Of a stretch of 64,000 nucleotides of DNA, positions 9,420 through 22,234 are shown in pieces. The notes under the pieces are model-generated. The model ran no database searches. It was not told where the DNA came from and saw only the letters and a program-made list of their open reading frames with translations. The number at the start of each line of letters is the position of its first letter. Position 1 is the first letter of the stretch. Both the position numbers and the translations under genes were made by a program. The stretch is from the NCBI GenBank assembly GCA_949987705.1, contig OX465281.1, positions 165,492,516 to 165,556,515 on the forward strand, read 5' to 3'. Source of the DNA: Thereva unica. Lineage: Eukaryota; Arthropoda; Insecta; Diptera; Therevidae.

Positions 9420-11416
9420 CCCTTCTTCCCCTAAGGGATGGAAATGGGGTTTACCTAAACCGCTGGAGCTAGAGGGCTGAAATTTTAACAGTGCATCCCT
9501 ATAATGATTTGGACATCCACTAAAAAGCGATTTTTCGAAATTCATCCCCTAAGGTGGTAAAATGGGGTTTACCCAAGCCGCTGGAGCTATAGGGCTGAAA
9601 TTTTGACAGTGCATCCCTTTAATGACGTGCAAATCCACTATTAAAGCGATTTTTCGAAATTCTTCCCCTAAGGGGGGGAAATGGGGTTTACGTGGAAATC
9701 CACTATTAAAGCGATATTTCGGAATTCATCCCCTAAGGGGGGAAATGTGGTTTACCTAAACCGCTAGAGCTATAGGGCTGAAATTTTGACAGTGAATCCC
9801 TATATTGATGTGGACATCCACTAAAAATCGATTTTTCGAAATTCATCCCCTAAGGGGGAGATGGGGTTTACCCAAACCGCTGGAGCTATAGGGCTGAAAT
9901 TTTTACAGTTCATCCCTTTAATGACGTGCAAATCCACTATTAAAGCGATTTTTCGAAATTCTTCCCCTAAGGGGGAAATGGGGTTTACCCAAACCGCTAG
10001 AGCTATAGGGCTGAAATTTTAACAGTGCATCCCTATAATGATGTGGACATCCACTAAAAAGCGATTTTTCGAAATTCATCCCCTAAGTGGGTGAAATGGG
10101 GTTTACCCAAACCGCTGGAGCTATAGGGCTGAAATTTTGACAGTGCATCCCTTTAATGACGTGGACATTCACTAAAATGCGATTTTTCGAAATTCATCCC
10201 CTAAGGGGTGAATTGGGGCTTTTCCAAACCGCTAAAGCTATAGGGCTGAAATTTTGACAGTGCATCCCTATAATGGCGTGGAAATCCACTATTAAAGCGA
10301 TTTTTCGAAATTCTTCCCCTAAGGGATGGAAATGGGGTTTACCTAAACCGCTGGAGCTATAGGGCTGAAATTTTGACAGTGCATCCCTATAATGATGTGG
10401 GCATCCACTAAAAAGCGATTTTTCGAAATTCATCCCCTAAGGGGGTGAACTGGGGTTTACCCAAACCGCTGGAGCTATAGGGCTAAAATTTTGACAGTGC
10501 ACCCCTTTAATGACGTGGACATCCACTAAAATACGATTTTTCGAAATTCATCCCCTAAGGGGGTGAATTGGGGTTTTTCCAAACCGCTAAAACTATAGGG
10601 CTGAAATTTTGACAGTGCATCCCTATAATTGCGTGGAAATCCACTATTAAAGCGATTTTTCGAAATTCTTCTCATAAGGGGGGGAAATGGGGTTTACCTA
10701 AACCGCTGGAGCTATAGGGCTGAAATTTTGACAGTGCATCCCTATAATGATGTGGACATCCACTAAAAAGCGATTTTTCGAAATTCATCCCCTAAGGGGG
10801 TGAAATGGGGTTTACCCAAACCGCTGGAGCTATAGGGCTGTAATTTTGACAGTGCATCCCTTTAATGAAGTGCAAATCCACTATTAAAGCGATTTTTCGA
10901 AATTCTTCCCCTAAGGGGGGAAATGGGGTTTACCCAAACCGCTGGAGCTATAGGGCTGAAATTTTGACAGTGCATCCCTATAATGATGTGGTCATCCACT
11001 AAAATATGATTTTTCGTAATTCATCCCCTAAGGGGGTGAATTGGGGTTTTTCCCAACCGCTAAAGCTATAGGGTTGAAATTTTGACAGTGCATCCCTATA
11101 ATGGCGTGGAAATCCACTATTAAAGCGATTTTTCGGAATTCATCCCTTAAGTGGGGAAATGGGGTTTACCTAAACAGCTGGAGCTATAGGGCTGAAATTT
11201 TGACAGTGCATCCCTATATTGATGTGGACATCCACTAAAAAGCGATTTTTCGAAATTCGTCCCCTAAGGGGCTGAAATGGGGTTTACCCAAACCGCTGGA
11301 GCTATAGGGCTGAAATTTTGACAGTGCATCCCTTTAATGACGTGCAAATCCACTATTAAAGCGATTTTACGAAATTCTACCCCTAAGGGGGGAAATGGAA
11401 TGGGGTTTACCCAAAC
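9420..11416. repeat. ~118-bp satellite array, first segment
   Basis: Tandem monomers of about 115-118 bp. Each contains the blocks CCGCTGGAGCTATAGGGCTG, AAATTTTGACAGTGCATCCC, GCGATTTTTCGAAATTCATC and CCCCTAAGGGGG. Two main monomer types alternate: one with GTGGACATCCACTAAAA and one with GTGCAAATCCACTATTAAA. Near 9690 one monomer is shortened. There is no gene here. Confidence 0.95.
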
Positions 11417-11627
11417 TAGGGATGAGCATCGATGGTCGATGTTTTCGAAACATCGATGTTTTCCTTTCGATGTTCGATGTTTTTGCCATCGATGGTGAGC
11501 TAACGATGTTTATCGTACATCGATGTTTTACATCGACGTTTTAAGAATTTTACTGTACACTTATGTTTTTTTCAGTTTTATATCTTTACTCGTATGAAAA
11601 GGAATTGTTAGTTTAATTTTTACCACT

Positions 11628-11840
11628 TTGAAAGTTTTTAAAAATAAACCCCCTACTCTCAAAACGAGAATTGGCAGAATTGCAAAATTGGCCAAAACCT
11701 ATTTGATTATAATGGCCACGTCAGTTCCCTCTGAGCAACTGTTTTCAAAAGTGGGACAAACACTTACCAAAGCCCGAAACAGACTAGAGGGAAAAATGAT
11801 TTCCAAAGTCGTTTTCCTTCTAAGGTATACATTCTTGTAG
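11628..11840 (+). pseudogene. hAT transposase C-terminal dimerisation remnant
   Basis: A 70-codon frame carrying the hallmark of the hAT C-terminal dimerisation domain: ATSVPSEQLFSKVGQ followed by RNRLEGKMISKVVFL. The catalytic core and N-terminal zinc finger are missing, so the element cannot encode a working transposase. The first Met is not necessarily the original start. The frame is cut at its 3' end by the nested inverted-repeat sequence at 11838. Confidence 0.88.
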
Positions 11841-12044
11841 TACTAAACAGCTTCTTCCCTTTTTGGTATTTGTAGTCGTTAAAAAAAACTCTTTTGTCGG
11901 GGTCACCAGTATATGTGCGGTAAGTAAGGAAATAAAACTGCTCGAGTTTATAATTAATTTTATTAATGGCGTCGCCGGTCGAGTAACAAGAGAGAAACAA
12001 GCGGTTTCTAACAATGCCAAAAAGGGAAGAAGCTGTTTAGTACT
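11838..12044. repeat. Nested inverted-repeat insert within the hAT element
   Basis: A 28-bp inverted repeat (arms 11839-11866 and 12017-12044, containing AAACAGCTTCTTCCC and its complement) encloses about 150 bp. The left arm starts exactly where the transposase remnant loses resemblance to its family. This suggests a small foldback element inserted into the hAT gene before the 6.2-kb duplication. The same arrangement sits at 18051-18257. Confidence 0.6.
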
Positions 12045-13560
12045 GCGAAGCGGTTTAGTACTGCCACAATTCCATTGAAGATATGCTATGGAGCTGGGAA
12101 TAAGTTAGAGTTGGCCTAAAGCCTCCGTAATATGAATTAATAACTTGAAGAAATTACATACATTTTTTCATAACGTTTGATTTAAATTTGTTGTGTGTTT
12201 AATTGTGGTTTACCTATCCTTTTATACTAAACTACGGAATTTTTACTAAAACATTGATGTTTGGATCCGATGTAATTTTTTTACAAAATTACGGAACTTT
12301 TATAAAAACATCGAAGTTTGGCATTGATGTTCATCGATGTTTAGAGGTCGATGATTTCCACACATCGATGTTATAGTTCGATGTCAACATCAATGCTCAA
12401 CATCGATGTTTTTCTATCGATGCTCATCCCTAACCCAAACCGCTAGAGCTATAGGGCTGAAATTTTGATAGTGCATCCCTATAATGATGTGGACATCCAC
12501 TAAAAAGCGATTTTTCGAAATTCATCCCCTAAGGGGGTGAAATGGGGTTTACCCAAACCGCTGGAGCTATAGGGCTGAAATTTTGACAGTGCATCCCTTT
12601 AATGACGTGGACATCCACTAAAATACGATTTTTCGAAATTCATCCCCTAAGGGGGTGAATTGGGGTTTTTCCAAACCGCTAAAGCTATAGGGCGGAAATT
12701 TTGACAGTGCATCCCTATAATGGCGTGGAAATCCACTATTAAAGCGATTTTTCGACATTCTTCCCCTAAGGGATGGAAATGGGGTTTACCTAAACCGCTG
12801 GAGCTGTAGGGCTGAAATTTTGACAGTGAATCCCTATAATGATTTAGACATCCACTAAAAAGCGATTTTTCGAAATTCATCCACTAACGGGGTGAAATGG
12901 GGTTTACCCAAACCGCTGGAGCTATCGGGCTGAAATTTTGACAGTGCATCCCTTTAATGACGTGCAAATCCACTATTAAAGCGATTTTTCAAAATTCTTC
13001 CCCTAAGGGGGGAAATGGAGTTTACCCAAATCGCTAGAGCTATAGGGCTGAAATTTTGACAGTGCATCCCTATATTGATGTGGACATCCACTAAAAAGCG
13101 ATTTTTCGAAATTCGTCCCCTAAGGGGCTGAAATGGGGTTTACCGAAACCGCTGGAGCTATAGGGCTGAAATTTTGACAGTGCATCCCTTTAATGACGTG
13201 CAAATCCACTATTAAAGCTATTTTTCGAAATTCTTCCCCTAAGGGGGAAATGGGGTTTACCCAAACCGCTAGAGCTATAGGGCTGAAATTTTGACAGTGC
13301 GTCCCTATAATGATGTGGACATCCACTAAAAAGCGATTTTTCGAAATTCATCCCCTAAGGGGGTGAATTGGGGTTTTTCCAAACCGCTAAAGCTATAGGG
13401 CTGAAATTTTGACAGTGCATCCCTATAATGGCGTGGAAATCCACTATTAAAGGGATTTTTCGAAATTCTTGCCCTAAGGGGTAGAAATGGGGTGTGCCTA
13501 AACCGCTGGAGCTATAGGGCTGAAATTTTGACAGTGCATCCCTATAATGGCGTGGACATC

Positions 13561-13828
13561 CTTACTAATATTATAAATGCGAAAGTAACTCTGTCGGTCT
13601 GTCTGTCTGTCTGTCTGTTACGCTTTCACGCCTAAGCCGCTGGACCGATTTTGATGAAATTTGCAACAGACATAGTTTAGACCTTGGAGACGGACATAGG
13701 CGACTTTTTTTTGGAGAAAAAATAGTTGAAGGGGGTGAAATGGGGTTCAATAAGTTGTAAGGGGATTTTTTTTCTTTACTTTTTTTCTATTGTATAAAAA
13801 GTAACTGATTGACAGACAACGCACAACC
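13561..13828 (+). mobile_element. Helitron-type TCTG-rich module, copy 1
   Basis: Begins TTACTAATATTATAAATGCG, then a (TCTG/GTCT)n tract, then TTACGCTTTCACGCCTAAGC and CCGATTTTGATGAAATTT. I recognise this arrangement from Helitron-related microsatellite-associated elements in many insects. It ends with ACAGACAACGCACAACC, where the satellite resumes. All six copies have the same junctions, so they spread by array duplication rather than by separate insertion. Confidence 0.7.
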
Positions 13829-15743
13829 TAAACCGCTAGAGCTAAAGGGCTGAAATTTTGACAGTGTATCCGTAGCGATTTTTCGAAATTCATCCCCTAA
13901 GGGGGTGAAATAGGGTCAACTCAAAACCGCTGGAGCTATAGAGCTGAAATTTTGACAGTGCATCCCTATAATGATGTGGACATCTACTAAGAAGCGATTT
14001 TTCGAAATTCATCCCCTAAGGGGGTGAAATGGGGTTTACCCAAACCGCTGGAGCTATAGGGCTGAAATTTTGACAGTGCATCCCTTTAATGACGTGCAAA
14101 TCCACTATTAAAGCGATTTTTCGAAATTCTTCCCCTAAGGGGGAAATGGGGTTTACCCAAACCGCTAGAGCTATAGAGCTGAAATTTTGACAGTGCATCC
14201 CTATAATGGCGTGGAAATCCACTATTAAAGCGATTTTTCGAATTTCTTCCCCTAAGGGGGAAATGGGGTTTACCCAAACCGCTAGAGCTATAGGGCTGAA
14301 ATTTTGACAGTGCATCCCTATAATGATGTGGACATCCACTAAAAAGCGATTTTACGAAATTTTTCCCCTAAGGGAGAAATGGGGTTTACCCAAACCGCTA
14401 GAGCTATAGGGCTGAAATTTTGACAATGCATCCCTATAATGATGTGGACAAAAGCGATTTTTCGAAATTCATCCCCTAGGGGGGTGAAATGGGGTTTACC
14501 CAAACCGCTGGAGCTATAGGGCTGAAATTTTGACAGTGCATCCCTTTAATGACGTGGAAATCCACTATTAAAGCGATTTTTCGAAATTCTTCCCCTAAGG
14601 GGGGAAATGGGGTTTACCCAAACCGCTAGAGCTATAGGGCTGAAATTTTGATAGTGCATCCCTATAATGATGTGGACATCCACCAAAAAGCGATTTTTCG
14701 AAATTCATCCCCTAAGGGGGTGAAATGGGGTTTACCCAAACCGCTGGAGCTATAGGGCTGAAATTTTGACAGTGCATCCCTTTAATGAGGTGGACATCCA
14801 CTAAAATACGATTTTTCGAAATTCATCCCCTAAGGGGGTGAATTGGGGTTTTTCCAAACCGCTAAAGCTATAGGGCTGAAATTTTGACAGTGCATCCGTA
14901 TAATGGCGTGGAAATCCACTATTAAAGCGATTTTTCAACATTCTTCCCCTAAGGGATGGAAATGGGGTTTACCTAAACCGCTGGAGCTGTAGGGCTGAAA
15001 TTTTGACAGTGCATCCCTATATTGATGTGGACATCCACTAAAAAGCGATTTTTCGAAATTCGTCCCCTAAGGGGCTGAAATGGGGTTTACCCAAACCGCT
15101 GGAGCTATAGGGCTGAAATTTTGACAGTGCATCCCTTTAATGACGTGCAAATCCTCTATTAAAGCTATTTTTCGAAATTCTTCCCCTAAGGGGGAAATGG
15201 GGTTTACCCAAACCGCTAGAGCTATAGGGCTGAAATTTTGACAGTGCATCCCTATAATGATGTGGACATCCACTAAAAAGCGATTTTTCGAAATTCATCC
15301 CCTAAGGGGGTGAATTGGGGTTTTTCCAAACCGCTAAAGCTATAGGGCTGAAATTTTGACAGTGCATCCCTATAATGGCGTGGAAATCCACTATTAAAGG
15401 GATTTTTCGAAATTCTTGCCCTAAGGGGTAGAAATGGGGTGTGCCTAAACCGCTGGAGCTATAGGGCTGAAATTTTGACAGTGCATCCCTATAATGATTT
15501 GGACATCCACTAGAAAGCGATTTTTCGAAATTCATCCCCTAAGGGGGTGAAATGGGGTGTGCCTAAACCGCTGGAGCTATAGGGCTGAAATTTTGACAGT
15601 GAATCCCTTTAATGACGTGGACATCCACTAAAATACGATTTTCCAAAATTCATACCCTAAGGGGATGAAATGGGGTTTTTCCAAACCGCTAAAGCTATAG
15701 GGCTGAAATTTTGACAGTGCATCCCTATAATGGCGTGGACATC

Positions 15744-16006
15744 CTTACTAATATTATAAATGCGAAAGTAACTCTGTCTGTCTGTCTGTCTGTCTGTTAC
15801 GCTTTCACGCCTAAGCCGCTGCACCGATTTTGATGAAATTAGCAACAGACATAGTTTAGACCTTGGAGACGGACATAGGCGACTTTTTTTGGAGAAAAAA
15901 GGGTTGAAGGGGGTGAAATGGGGTTCAATAAGTTGTAAGGGGATTTTTTTTCTTTACTTTTTTTCTATTGTATAAAAAGTAACTGATTGACAGACAACGC
16001 ACAACC
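15744..16006 (+). mobile_element. Helitron-type TCTG-rich module, copy 2
   Basis: Same structure as the copy at 13561, with CTGCACCGATTTTG instead of CTGGACCGATTTTG and AAAAAAGGGTTGAAGG in the middle. This variant also appears at 21971 and 24267. Confidence 0.7.
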
Positions 16007-17629
16007 TAAACCGCTAGAGCTAAAGGGCTGAAATTTTGACAGTGTATCCGTAATTCTTCCCCTAAGGGGGGAATTAGGGTTTACCCAAACCGCTAGAGCT
16101 ATAGGGCAGAAATTTTGACAGTGCATCCCTTTAATGACGTGGACATCCACTAAAATACGATCTTTCGAAATTCATCCCCTAAGGTGGTGAAATGGGGTTT
16201 ACCCAAACCGCTGGAGCTATAGGGCTGAAATTTTGACAGTGCATCCCTTTAATGACGTGCAAATCCTCTATTAAAGCAATTTTTAGAAATTCTTCCCCTA
16301 AGGGGGGAAATGGGGTTTACCCAAACCGCTACAGCTATAGAGCTGAAATTTTGACAGTGCATCCCTATAATGGCGTGGAAATCCACTATTAAAGCGATTT
16401 TTCGAATTTCTTCCCCTAAGGGGGAAATGGGGTTTACCCAAACCGCTGGAGCTGTAGGCCTGAAATTTTGACAGTGCATCCCTATATTGATGTGGACATC
16501 CACTAAAAAGCGATTTTTCGAAATTCGTCCCCTAAGGGGCTGAAATGGGGTTTACCCAAACCGCTGGAGCTATAGGGCTGAAATTTTGACAGTGCATCCC
16601 TTTAATGACGTGCAAATCCACTATTAAAGCGATTTTTCGAAATTCTTCCCCTACGGGGGGAAATGGGGTTTACCCAAACCGCTAGAGCTATAGGGCTGAA
16701 ATTTTGATAGTGCATCCCTATAATTATGTGGACATCCACTAAAAAGCGATTTTTCGAAATTCATCCCCTAGGGGGGTGAAATGGGGTTTACCCAAACCGC
16801 TGGAGCTATAGGGCTGAAATTTTGACAGTGCATCCCTTTAATGACGTGGACATCCACTAAAATACGATTTTTCGAAATTCATCCCCTAAGGGGGTGAATT
16901 GGGGTTTTTCCAAACCGCTAAAGCTATAGGGCTGAAATTTTGACAGTGCATCCCTATAATGGCGTGGAAATCCACTATTAAAGCGATTTTTCGACATTCT
17001 TCCCCTAAGGGATGGAAATGGGGTTTACGTAATCCGCTGGAGCTATAGGGCTGAAATTTTGACAGTGAATCCCTATAATGATTTGGACATCCACTAAAAA
17101 GCGATTTTTCGAAATTCATCCACTAAGGGGGTGAAATGGGGTTTACCCAAACCGCTGGAGCTATAGGGCTGAAATTTTGACAGTGCATCCCTTTAATGAC
17201 GTGCAAATCCACTATTAAAGCGATTTTTCAAAATTCTTCCCCTAAGGGGGGAAATGGAGTTTACCCAAATCGCTAGAGCTATAGGGCTGAAATTTTGACA
17301 GTGCATCCCTATAATGATGTGGACATCCACTAATAAGCGATTTTTCGAAATTCATCCCCAAAGGGGGTGAAATGGGGTTTACCCAAACCGCTGGAACTAT
17401 AGGGCTGAAATTTTGACAGTGCATCCCTATACTGATGTGGACATCCACTAAAAAGCGATTTTTCGAAATTCGTCCCCTAAGGGGCTGAAATGGGGTTTAC
17501 CCAAACCGCTGGAGCTATAGGGCTGAAATTTTGACAGTGCATCCCTTTAATGACGTGCAAATCCACTATTAAAGCGATTTTACGAAATTCTTCCCCTAAG
17601 GGGGGAAATGGAATGGGGTTTACCCAAAC

Positions 17630-18645
17630 TAGGGATGAGCATCGATGGTCGATGTTTTCGAAACATCGATGTTTTCCTTTCGATGTTCGATGTTCTTGCC
17701 ATCGATGGTGAGCTAACGATGTTTATCGTACATCGATGTTTTACATCGACGTTTTAAGAATTTTACTGTACACTTATGTTTTTTTCAGTTTTATATCTTT
17801 ACTCGTATGAAAAGGAATTGTTAGTTTAATTTTTACCACTTTGAAAGTTTTTAAAAATAAACCCCCTACTCTCAAAACGAGAATTGGCAGAATTGCAAAA
17901 TTGGCCAAAACCTATTTGATTATAATGGCCACGTCAGTTCCATCTGAGCAACTGTTTTCAAAAGTGGGACAAACACTTACCAAAGCCCGAAACAGACTAG
18001 AGGGAAAAATGATTTCCAAAGTGGTTTTCCTTCTAAGGTATACATTCTTGTAGTACTAAACAGCTTCTTCCCTTTTTGGTATTTGTAGTCGTTAAAAAAA
18101 ACTCTTTTGTCGGGGTCACCAGTATATGTGCGGTAAGTAAGGAAATAAAACTGCTCGAGTTTATAATTAATTTTATTAATGGCGTCGCCGGTCGAGTAAC
18201 AAGAGAGAAACAAGCGGTTTCTAACAATGCCAAAAAGGGAAGAAGCTGTTTAGTACTGCGAAGCGGTTTAGTACTGCCACAATTCCATTGAAGATATGCT
18301 ATGGAGCTGGGAATAAGTTAGAGTTGGCCTAAAGCCTCCGTAATATGAATTAATAACTTGAAGAAATTACATACATTTTTTCATAACGTTTGATTTAAAT
18401 TTGTTGTGTGTTTAATTGTGGTTTACCTATCCTTTTATACTAAACTACGGAATTTTTACTAAAACATTGATGTTTGGATCCGATGTAATTTTTTTACAAA
18501 ATTACGGAACTTTTATAAAAACATCGAAGTTTGGCATTGATGTTCATCGATGTTTAGAGGTCGATGATTTCCACACATCGATGTTATAGTTCGATGTCAA
18601 CATCAATGCTCAACATCGATGTTTTTCTATCGATGCTCATCCCTA
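17630..18645 (+). mobile_element. Non-autonomous hAT-type element, copy 2
   Basis: Nearly identical to 11417-12432, with the same ACCCAAAC target duplication (17622-17629 and 18646-18653) and the same flanking monomers. It is therefore a passenger of the 6.2-kb duplication, not a second insertion. Differences include GATGTTCTTGCC here versus GATGTTTTTGCC in copy 1. Confidence 0.92.
17841..18053 (+). pseudogene. hAT dimerisation remnant, copy 2
   Basis: Encodes the same 70 residues as 11628-11840; the base changes I see are silent. It is a non-functional transposase fragment carried by the segmental duplication. Confidence 0.88.
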
Positions 18646-19773
18646 ACCCAAACCGCTAGAGCTATAGGGCTGAAATTTTGATAGTGCATCCCTATAATGA
18701 TGTGGACATCCACTAAAAAGCGATTTTTCGAAATTCATCCCCTAAGGGGGTGAAATGGGGTTTACCCAAACCGCTGGAGCTATAGGGCTGAAATTTTGAC
18801 AGTGCATCCCTTTAATGACGTGGACATCCACTAAAATACGATTTTTCGAAATTCATCCCCTAAGGGGGTGAATTGGGGTTTTTCCAAACCGCTAAAGCTA
18901 TAGGGCGGAAATTTTGACAGTGCATCCCTATAATGGCGTGGAAATCCACTATTAAAGCGATTTTTCGACATTCTTCCCCTAAGGGATGGAAATGGGGTTT
19001 ACCTAAACCGCTGGAGCTGTAGGGCTGAAATTTTGACAGTGAATCCCTATAATGATTTAGACATCCACTAAAAAGCGATTTTTCGAAATTCATCCACTAA
19101 CGGGGTGAAATGGGGTTTACCCAAACCGCTGGAGCTATAGGGCTGAAATTTTGACAGTGCATCCCTTTAATGACGTGCAAATCCACTATTAAAGCGATTT
19201 TTCAAAATTCTTCCCCTAAGGGGGGAAATGGAGTTTACCCAAATCGCTAGAGCTATAGGGCTGAAATTTTGACAGTGCATCCCTATATTGATGTGGACAT
19301 CCACTAAAAAGCGATTTTTCGAAATTCGTCCCCTAAGGGGCTGAAATGGGGTTTACCGAAACCGCTGGAGCTATAGGGCTGAAATTTTGACAGTGCATCC
19401 CTTTAATGACGTGCAAATCCACTATTAAAGCTATTTTTCGAAATTCTTCCCCTAAGGGGGAAATGGGGTTTACCCAAACCGCTAGAGCTATAGGGCTGAA
19501 ATTTTGACAGTGCGTCCCTATAATGATGTGGACATCCACTAAAAAGCGATTTTTCGAAATTCATCCCCTAAGGGGGTGAATTGGGGTTTTTCCAAACCGC
19601 TAAAGCTATAGGGCTGAAATTTTGACAGTGCATCCCTATAATGGCGTGGAAATCCACTATTAAAGGGATTTTTCGAAATTCTTGCCCTAAGGGGTAGAAA
19701 TGGGGTGTGCCTAAACCGCTGGAGCTATAGGGCTGAAATTTTGACAGTGCATCCCTATAATGGCGTGGACATC

Positions 19774-20042
19774 CTTACTAATATTATAAATGCGAAAGTA
19801 ACTCTGTCGGTCTGTCTGTCTGTCTGTCTGTTACGCTTTCACGCCTAAGCCGCTGGACCGATTTTGATGAAATTTGCAACAGACATAGTTTAGACCTTGG
19901 AGACGGACATAGGCGACTTTTTTTTGGAGAAAAAATAGTTGAAGGGGGTGAAATGGGGTTCAATAAGTTGTAAGGGGATTTTTTTTTCTTTACTTTTTTT
20001 CTATTGTATAAAAAGTAACTGATTGACAGACAACGCACAACC
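19774..20042 (+). mobile_element. Helitron-type TCTG-rich module, copy 3
   Basis: The duplicate of the copy at 13561 (offset 6,213 bp), sharing its CTGGACCG variant and the AAAAAATAGTTGAAGG segment. Confidence 0.7.
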
Positions 20043-21970
20043 TAAACCGCTAGAGCTAAAGGGCTGAAATTTTGACAGTGTATCCGTAGCGATTTTTCGA
20101 AATTCATCCCCTAAGGGGGTGAAATAGGGTCAACTCAAAACCGCTGGAGCTATAGAGCTGAAATTTTGACAGTGCATCCCTATAATGATGTGGACATCTA
20201 CTAAGAAGCGATTTTTCGAAATTCATCCCCTAAGGGGGTGAAATGGGGTTTACCCAAACCGCTGGAGCTATAGGGCTGAAATTTTGACAGTGCATCCCTT
20301 TAATGACGTGCAAATCCACTATTAAAGCGATTTTTCGAAATTCTTCCCCTAAAGGGGAAATGGGGTTTACCCAAACCGCTAGACTCTAGCGGCTAGAGCT
20401 ATAGAGCTGAAATTTTGACAGTGCATCCCTATAATGGCGTGGAAATCCACTATTAAAGCGATTTTTCGAATTTCTTCCCCTAAGGGGGAAATGGGGTTTA
20501 CCCAAACCCCTAGAGCTATAGGGCTGAAATTTTGACAGTGCATCCCTATAATGATGTGGACATCCACTAAAAAGCCATTTTACGAAATTTTTCCCCTAAG
20601 GGGGAAATGGGGTTTACCCAAACCGCTAGAGCTATAGGGCTGAAATTTTGACAATGCATCCCTATAATGATGTGGACAAAAGCGATTTTTCGAAATTCAT
20701 CCCCTAGGGGGGTGAAATGGGGTTTACCCAAACCGCTGGAGCTATAGGGCTGAAATTTTGACAGTGCATCCCTTTAATGACGTGCAAATCCACTATTAAA
20801 GCGATTTTTCGAAATTCTTCCCCTAAGGGGGGAAATGGGGTTACCCAAACCGCTAGAGCTATAGGGCTGAAATTTTGATAGTGCATCCCTATAATGATGT
20901 GGACATCCACTAAAAAGCGATTTTTCGAAATTCATCCCCTAAGGGGGTGAAATGGGGTTTACCCAAACCGCTGGAGCTATAGGGCTGAAATTTTGACAGT
21001 GCATCCCTTTAATGACGTGGACATCCACTAAAATACGATTTTTCGAAATTCATCCCCTAAGGGGGTGAATTGGGGTTTTTCCAAACCGCTAAAGCTATAG
21101 GGCTGAAATTTTGACAGTGCATCCGTATAATGGCGTGGAAATCCACTATTAAAGCGATTTTTCAAGATTCTTCCCCTAAGGGATGGAAATGGGGTTTACC
21201 TAAACCGCTGGAGCTGTAGAGCTGAAATTTTGACAGTGCATCCCTATATTGATGTGGACATCCACTAAAAAGCGATTTTTCGAAATTCGTCCCCTAAGGG
21301 GCTGAAATGGGGTTTACCCAAACCGCTGGAGCTATAGGGCTGAAATTTTGACAGTGCATCCCTTTAATGACGTGCAAATCCTCTATTAAAGCTATTTTTC
21401 GAAATTCTTCCCCTAAGGGGGAAATGAGGTTTACCCAAACCGCTAGAGCTATAGGGCTGAAATTTTGACAGTGCATCCCTATAATGATGTGGACATCCAC
21501 TAAAAAGCGATTTTTCGAAATTCATCCCCTAAGGGGGTGAATTGGGGTTTTTCCAAACCGCTAAAGCTATAGGGCTGAGATTTTGACAGTGCATCCCTAT
21601 AATGGCGTGGAAATCCACTATTAAAGGGATTTTTCGAAATTCTTGCCCTAAGGGGTAGAAATGGGGTGTGCCTAAACCGCTGGAGCTATAGGGCTGAAAT
21701 TTTGACAGTGCATCCCTATAATGATTTGGACATCCACTAGAAAGCGATTTTTCGAAATTCATCCCCTAAGGGGGTGAAATGGGGTGTGCCTAAACCGCTG
21801 GAACTATAGGGCTGAAATTTTGACAGTGAATCCCTTTAATGACGTGGACATCCACTAAAATACGATTTTCCGAAATTCATACCCTAAGGGGATGAAATGG
21901 GGTTTTTCCAAACCGCTAAAGCTATAGGGCTGAAATTTTGACAGTGCATCCCTATAATGGCGTGGACATC

Positions 21971-22234
21971 CTTACTAATATTATAAATGCGAAAGTAACT
22001 CTGTCTGTCTGTCTGTCTGTCTGTTACGCTTTCACGCCTAAGCCGCTGCACCGATTTTGATGAAATTAGCAACAGACATAGTTTAGACCTTGGAGACGGA
22101 CATAGGCGACTTTTTTTTGGAGAAAAAAGGGTTGAAGGGGGTGAAATGGGGTTCAATAAGTTGTAAGGGGATTTTTTTTTCTTTACTTTTTTTCTATTGT
22201 ATAAAAAGTAACTGATTGACAGACAACGCACAAC
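21971..22234 (+). mobile_element. Helitron-type TCTG-rich module, copy 4
   Basis: The duplicate of the copy at 15744 (offset about 6,227 bp), sharing the CTGCACCG variant. Confidence 0.7.

Larger units (their letters stand above)
11417..12432 (+). mobile_element. Non-autonomous hAT-type element, copy 1
   Basis: 1,016 bp with perfect terminal inverted repeats TAGGGATGAGCATCGAT. An 8-bp target duplication ACCCAAAC lies at 11409-11416 and 12433-12440. An 8-bp duplication and a short TAGGG-type terminus fit the hAT superfamily. Both subterminal regions are dense in CATCGATG-like motifs, which hAT transposases often use as binding sites. It is inserted in a satellite monomer. Confidence 0.92.
12433..17629. 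repeat. ~118-bp satellite array, second segment
   Basis: The same monomers continue, interrupted only by two Helitron-type modules. Short minus-strand reading frames here arise because many monomers are a multiple of three bases long. No gene is supported. Confidence 0.95.
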
